Below are positions 60,371 to 64,000 of a stretch of 64,000 bases of DNA, piece after piece. A program made the position numbers and the translations under genes. The number at the start of each line of letters is the position of its first letter. The first letter of the stretch is position 1. Origin of the DNA: an uncultured Planctomycetales bacterium. GTDB taxonomy: Bacteria > Planctomycetota > Planctomycetia > Pirellulales > S012-138. The notes beneath the pieces were generated by a model, which had not been told where the DNA came from, did not search any database, and saw only the letters and a program-made list of their open reading frames with translations. The stretch is taken from assembly GCA_937982665.1 (NCBI GenBank), contig CALJLD010000048.1:20604-84603 (forward strand), given 5' to 3'.

Positions 60371-60601
60371 CTATGCCGCTTTGCGGAGAGAATCCGGCGG
60401 ATTATCGCCCAAGTCGTTGTTTTCCGGCTCAACTGCGTCAGCAGGAGCGACAACTTCGGCATCGTCGGCCAGCCGCGGTCGAACAAATTCGCCAATCACG
60501 GCTTCAATTCGTTCGTTCAACTTATCCAACTCGCGCAGCACGCGGTCTTGGAGCTTGTCGACTTCGTCGGGAGCGAATTCGTGCTCGTTGGATTCGGCCA
60601 T
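60371..60601 (-). CDS. Small acidic helical protein
   Basis: The 76-residue start at 60601 (MAESNEHEF) is chosen because the full-length frame would run into the GNAT gene on the other strand. The product has a predicted helical, heptad-like stretch (VDKLQDRVLRELDKLNERIEAVIGEFV) and an acidic, Asp/Pro-rich end. No family is recognised. It is divergent from the acetyltransferase. Confidence 0.5.
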   Translation of the reverse strand: MAESNEHEFAPDEVDKLQDRVLRELDKLNERIEAVIGEFVRPRLADDAEVVAPADAVEPENNDLGDNPPDSLRKAA

Positions 60602-60850
60602 GCCAGTTTCCCGCAAAAATGAAAGGGCTGCCCGTGGAATCGTCCGAGGCTTCATCGGAAATTCACTATCGCACTTTCCCGCCGCACAAGTTGCCAGATA
60701 ATCGAAAACACGTGGCAAACTTTTTCGGTTAGCGAACTTTTGGGCACAAACGCGCCAATCGTTTTCCCATCGATCTGGTTGTGTCGCCGAGTCACGCAGA
60801 TAGCTCAACGCACTGATAGCATCGCCAGACAATAGATTGGACAGAGTCTT

Positions 60851-61387
60851 GTGAACGCAACAGAAGTCAAAGTTGGGTTGGCGAAAGCCGAACACCTTGA
60901 GGGAATTGTCGAGATTTACAACGACGCCATCGCCAAGACCACCGCGACGTTCGACACTCAGATCAAGCCTGCGAACGAGCATCAAGCCTGGTTTGATCAG
61001 CACGATGAGCGTTACGCCATTCTGGTGGCGACGCCTGCGGCCGCGGATGACGCGGCAGCCGATCATCCCGCGACGGACCCTGTGCTGGCGTGGGGAAGTT
61101 TGAGTCGCTGGTCAGATCGATGCGGCTACGATCAGACGGCCGAAGTTTCTTACTACGTGGCCGAGGAGTACCGCGGCTTGGGCCTGGGCCGCAAGATGCT
61201 TACCGGGTTGATTGAGCACGCCCGCGGCCAGGAGATGTTCACTTTGATCGCCCGCATGGCCGGCGAGAACGAAGCCAGCATCCGCCTGGCAACATCCCTG
61301 GGTTTCGAGCCTGTCGGCACGCTCAAGAAAGTCGGCTGGAAGTTTGGCCGCCGGATCGATGTCTACATCGCGCAGCTGTTGCTTTGA
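60851..61387 (+). CDS. GNAT N-acetyltransferase (Pat/MnaT-like)
   Basis: GTG 60851 starts a 178-residue enzyme. Its motif A is VSYYVAEEYRGLGLGRKML (acetyl-CoA pyrophosphate loop R/Q-x-x-G-x-G/A). The start HLEGIVEIYNDAIAKTTATFD and the end ENEASIRLATSLGFEPVGTLKKVGWKFG match the phosphinothricin/methionine-sulfone acetyltransferase group. Such enzymes acetylate amino-acid-like substrates. An Ala/Asp-rich insertion sits around residues 60-75. Confidence 0.9.
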   Translation: MNATEVKVGLAKAEHLEGIVEIYNDAIAKTTATFDTQIKPANEHQAWFDQHDERYAILVATPAAADDAAADHPATDPVLAWGSLSRWSDRCGYDQTAEVSYYVAEEYRGLGLGRKMLTGLIEHARGQEMFTLIARMAGENEASIRLATSLGFEPVGTLKKVGWKFGRRIDVYIAQLLL

Positions 61388-61393
61388 CGGCCG

Positions 61394-62242
61394 CTACAAA
61401 GTCTCGATCTTCTCAGTGATCACGAACTCGCGCTTCTCGTCTCTGGCGATTCGGCAACCGGCCATCGTGGGATCGTGGTCGAAGAGAATGGTCCAGCCGT
61501 TGTCGGCAATCTGCCCTAGCAAAGCCGGCTTCTTCCGCCGGGTTTCCAACGGATACATGTCGTACGACATGCACCACATCCGCGGCAGGTGCGCGTGTGT
61601 TGGGCAAAGATCGCCCAGATAGATGGCGCTGGTTTCGCCGGACTCGAACGAAAGCACGTTGTGCCCTTCCGTGTGGCCGCCGGTCACCAGCCCCCGCAAG
61701 CCTGGGACGATGACTTCTCCGTCTTCAATCAATCGCAGCTGGCCGGCTTCATCCAGCGGGAGCAAATTCTCAGGCGGATAGTTCCCGGCAAGTTCCGGTG
61801 CATCGCTTGTGGCGGATTGCCATTCCAGCCGCTGCGCGACGTACGTCGCATTCGGAAAAGCCGGGACCAGCGCGTTGCATTCATCCTGCACGACACCGCC
61901 GCCGGCATGGTCAAAATGCAGATGGCTGAAGACGACGAAGTCAATGCTCTCCGGCGCCACACCCAACGCATGCAGACTGTCTACCAGCGGCGAGCCTTGC
62001 TCCATCGCATGGATCTCAATGAACTTATGCGACTCTATGCCGCCGTAACCGGTATCAATCAGGACGGTATGAGTTCCATCCCGCGCCAACACGCAATTGG
62101 TTTGCAACGTGATCCGGTTCCGTTCATCCGCGGGGATCCTCCGCTCCCACAACGGCTTGGGCACAACGCCAAACATCGCCCCGCCATCCAAGCGAAACTC
62201 ACCGCCGGAAACGGTCTCCAATTGCCAGTTGCCGAGATTCAT
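61394..62242 (-). CDS. Metallo-beta-lactamase-fold hydrolase
   Basis: The 282-residue cytoplasmic enzyme has the HxHxDH motif in FSHLHFDHAGG (near residue 115), a GHTEGH His, an IYLGDLCP Asp and a C-terminal FDHDP His. These are the full set of ligands for a binuclear metal site. The subfamily resembles N-acyl-homoserine-lactonase/quinolone-type hydrolases, but the substrate is not determined. The 3' end is 6 bases from the convergent GNAT gene. Confidence 0.88.
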   Translation of the reverse strand: MNLGNWQLETVSGGEFRLDGGAMFGVVPKPLWERRIPADERNRITLQTNCVLARDGTHTVLIDTGYGGIESHKFIEIHAMEQGSPLVDSLHALGVAPESIDFVVFSHLHFDHAGGGVVQDECNALVPAFPNATYVAQRLEWQSATSDAPELAGNYPPENLLPLDEAGQLRLIEDGEVIVPGLRGLVTGGHTEGHNVLSFESGETSAIYLGDLCPTHAHLPRMWCMSYDMYPLETRRKKPALLGQIADNGWTILFDHDPTMAGCRIARDEKREFVITEKIETL

Positions 62243-62360
62243 GTTGCTGATTCGCTATGATCTTTTGCTACGACTATTCTCTTCTACGATTGCGCTAATT
62301 CCGCGATCGCTCTTCTACGATGCGTTAATGATCTGAATGTCTCGCGCGATTGACAACCGG

Positions 62361-62451
62361 CAGACTGTTGAAAATACCATCGTGGTATTCTTCAACCCTC
62401 GCCAAGTGCGAGAGTGAATCTCGCACCCAGTTAAAATAGTTCAACAGGCTG
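62361..62451. repeat. Compound inverted repeat with alternative pairings
   Basis: CAGACTGTTGAA (62361-62372) and TTCAACAGGCTG (62440-62451) are inverted copies with one mismatch. Inside lie AATACCA/TGGTATT (TCG loop) and GTGCGAGA/TCTCGCAC (GTGAA loop). GTTGAA can instead pair with a nearer TTCAAC at 62391-62396. No coding potential. Confidence 0.6.
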
Positions 62452-62498
62452 TTAGTTCTGTCTGGCGAGTTTCAAACAGAATTTGAGAGTGTTGGCTA

Positions 62499-63167
62499 TC
62501 ACTCGTCCATGATCTTTTGCAAAGATTGAATCGCCCTCATCCATAGCATTTGAGCGGCAGGGCGGGAGCGGTTCATTTTCTCGGCGACTTGATCAAATGG
62601 GAGCCGCTCAATGTTCCGCAGCAAGATCACCTGGCGATGATCCTCTGAAAGTTCCGCCAGCGCCGCCGTCAGCCGCAACTCTTGATCGCGCCGGATAGCT
62701 TGTTGGCTGGGGCTGGCGTCCGCAGCGGCAGGTTCAGCGGCGCCGATCACGTCCGTGGCATCGGACGGATGGCGAATTGCGACTTCTCTGCCGGCATCTC
62801 GCTTGGCGGTTCCCTTGTAACAGCGGACATAGTCCGTGGCGTTGCGGGCGAGGATCCTGCGTAGCCAGGCCAGCCATTCCCCTTGCGAATTACCTTGGAA
62901 GTTGTCGAAATCGCGATAAGCTTCCAGCAGCGTGACCTGCACAATATCCGAAGCGTCAATCTTGGATTGCAGCTTGCGCTGCACCTGCGATCGGGCGAGG
63001 AATCTGAGATAGTCGCGACAGGCATCGAAAAGTTCGTCACGGCCGCGCGTATCTCCCTGCCGTGCTTTGGCGAGCAAAGATTCAATTTGCGCCGCTTCCT
63101 CCGCCGAGAAGGACTCGTCGTTTTTGTCGGCAGCGTCTTCTGGGGATGCGGCGTGATCCGAGTTCAA
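62499..63167 (-). CDS. ECF-type RNA polymerase sigma factor
   Basis: The start is uncertain. TTG 63167 has GAGGA ~7 bases upstream; the frame is open to TTG 63278, which overlaps the neighbouring peptidase gene. Region 2 is FARSQVQRKLQ-like then KIDASDIVQVTLLEAYRDFD and GEWLAWLRRILARNATDYVR. Region 4 is LAELSEDHRQVILLRNIERL...FDQVAEKMNRSRPAAQMLWM (HTH). An acidic insert lies between them (residues ~125-155, Ala/Asp-rich). It fits a planctomycete ECF sigma group. No anti-sigma gene is adjacent. Confidence 0.85.
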   Translation of the reverse strand: MNSDHAASPEDAADKNDESFSAEEAAQIESLLAKARQGDTRGRDELFDACRDYLRFLARSQVQRKLQSKIDASDIVQVTLLEAYRDFDNFQGNSQGEWLAWLRRILARNATDYVRCYKGTAKRDAGREVAIRHPSDATDVIGAAEPAAADASPSQQAIRRDQELRLTAALAELSEDHRQVILLRNIERLPFDQVAEKMNRSRPAAQMLWMRAIQSLQKIMDE

Positions 63168-63256
63168 ACCAGTTTCCTCGCGGCGTGTCCGTATTTTCGG
63201 CGTGTCCGATTTGCTCAGCAATGTGCGGCGTTTGCCGGGGTTCAAGTTGCCCAAGG

Positions 63257-63943
63257 TTATTTGTCCGTTTCTTCCCAAGCGGACAAGTCCAGAGCGTAGC
63301 CCGGCGGAAGATCATCGCGATGATCGCCTTCAGCCAGGTATTTATCGAACCAACGCATGGTTCGCACGGCGTAATCATAGCGATAGACGTTCATGCGGTT
63401 GCCGTGGCCTTCGCCGGGATATTGGACGTAGCGTACGGGAGTGTCCGTGGCAAATTTGACTGCGCGATAGAGCATGAACGGCTGGCTGGAGTTGATGCGG
63501 GTATCAGCCGTGCCGCCCAGGATCAAAAGCGGCGTATCGCACTGTGTGGCGTACGTTAGCGGACTGCGCTCGCGGAGAAGTTCCAAAGCTTCATGCGGAA
63601 GCTTCTCTTGATAGTGAACGTAATAGAATTCCCAGGGAATATCGCTGGTGAGCCATTTTGTGTGCACTTCAATCACCGGTACAAAACTCACTGCGCACGC
63701 AAAGTGTTGCGTCTCCTTGGTTGCCGCCCACGCCGCCGTGTATCCACCATAGGATCCGCCGCCAACGCCGACACGTTTGGGATCGATGAGGCCCCTAGCG
63801 TCGAAGGCGGCAATGGCGTCAAGGTGATCATTAAACTGCGCGCCCATCGGATCACCATGATCGGCCTTCGCGAATTCGACCCCATATCCGGTACTGGCCC
63901 GGTAGTTGGGATACCAGGCGAAGTAACCCTTGCCGGCGGCCAT
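63257..63943 (-). CDS. S9 prolyl-oligopeptidase-type catalytic domain (N-terminally short)
   Basis: ATG 63943 is the last in-frame ATG before a TGA at 63968-63970. The 228-residue product is the S9 alpha/beta-hydrolase domain: NYRASTGYGVEFAKADHGDP, nucleophile elbow GGGSYGGY, Asp in GGTADTRINSSQPF and His in GEGHGNRMN. Homologues of this type carry a ~350-residue N-terminal propeller, which is not encoded in the remaining 57 bases in this frame. It may be a domain-only peptidase, a truncated gene or a gene continuing past the edge after an error. Confidence 0.8.
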   Translation of the reverse strand: MAAGKGYFAWYPNYRASTGYGVEFAKADHGDPMGAQFNDHLDAIAAFDARGLIDPKRVGVGGGSYGGYTAAWAATKETQHFACAVSFVPVIEVHTKWLTSDIPWEFYYVHYQEKLPHEALELLRERSPLTYATQCDTPLLILGGTADTRINSSQPFMLYRAVKFATDTPVRYVQYPGEGHGNRMNVYRYDYAVRTMRWFDKYLAEGDHRDDLPPGYALDLSAWEETDK

Positions 63944-64000
63944 TTGTGCTAAACACGGGGAAACAATTCAGCTAGGCACCGGCTCCAGCGAGCAAGCCCC

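Noticed and set aside
60602..61066. N-terminal extension of the small acidic protein to 231 residues
   Set aside because: It would overlap the opposite-strand acetyltransferase and has no motif.
63968..63970. TGA before the S9 domain as a second selenocysteine codon
   Set aside because: No hairpin with a G-containing loop lies at the required distance; the flanking residues do not match the family.
1..64000. CRISPR array, tRNA, rRNA, insertion sequence or prophage
   Set aside because: No regularly spaced repeats, cloverleaf with TTCGA arm, transposase or phage gene was seen in any part of the window.

Overview
The window looks like chromosome from a planctomycete, most likely of the Pirellula/Rhodopirellula type. 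The signs are a planctomycete TIGR03009-type secreted protein, FG-GAP/ASPIC-UnbV and WD40 beta-propeller exoproteins, sulfotransferase and ECF sigma genes, many signal peptides, and short or single-gene transcription units on both strands. No rRNA, tRNA, CRISPR array, insertion sequence or prophage was seen. The taxon is inferred from protein families, not from a marker gene.

Layout. 1-12.7 kb: a tandem-module amidohydrolase running off the left edge, an AraC regulator, a membrane protein, a thioredoxin-fold lipoprotein without CxxC, a Gfo/Idh/MocA oxidoreductase, a membrane-anchored chaperone with two SurA/PpiC-like modules, a TIGR03009-type protein, a GT39-like membrane glycosyltransferase and a SAM methyltransferase. 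12.8-24.6 kb: a leftward type II secretion / type IV pilus-like cluster in the order E-F-G-H-I-J-K-L-M, with ATGA overlaps between H, I, J and K. No secretin (gspD), separate gspC or prepilin peptidase is present, so those parts must be encoded elsewhere. 25.2-29.7 kb: ribD, a Gdx/SugE-type SMR exporter, an LRR protein, a secreted hypothetical and a solitary fliM. 30-40 kb: a repeat-rich secreted protein with a strong terminator, a serine hydrolase, a lone Flp pilin with its own terminator, mscL with a zinc-ribbon tail, an amidohydrolase/beta-lactamase fusion, an orphan histidine kinase, a Nudix hydrolase and a thioredoxin-fold exoprotein. 40-50 kb: an FG-GAP + ASPIC/UnbV + thioredoxin protein split by one in-frame TGA, a sulfotransferase, typA, a YitT-family protein, a ThiF/MoeB E1-like enzyme and an iodotyrosine-deiodinase-like nitroreductase. 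50-64 kb: two tandem WD40 paralogues, a degenerate GspE/PilB-like pseudo-ATPase with a small membrane partner, an M14 metallopeptidase, a GNAT acetyltransferase, a metallo-beta-lactamase-fold hydrolase, an ECF sigma factor and the catalytic domain of an S9 peptidase at the right edge.

The most exciting signal is at 41753-41782. A TGA lies in frame between two halves of what reads as one protein. Starting 7 nt after it is a hairpin with a GGTC apical loop at the spacing expected of a bacterial SECIS element, so a new selenoprotein of the ASPIC/UnbV class is a serious possibility. A second theme is proteins that keep a fold but have lost catalytic residues: a PilB-like ATPase without Walker lysine, thioredoxin folds without CxxC, and amidohydrolase modules without the HxH metal motif. 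A third is Arg-Gly/Gln-rich low-complexity segments in several exported or envelope proteins.
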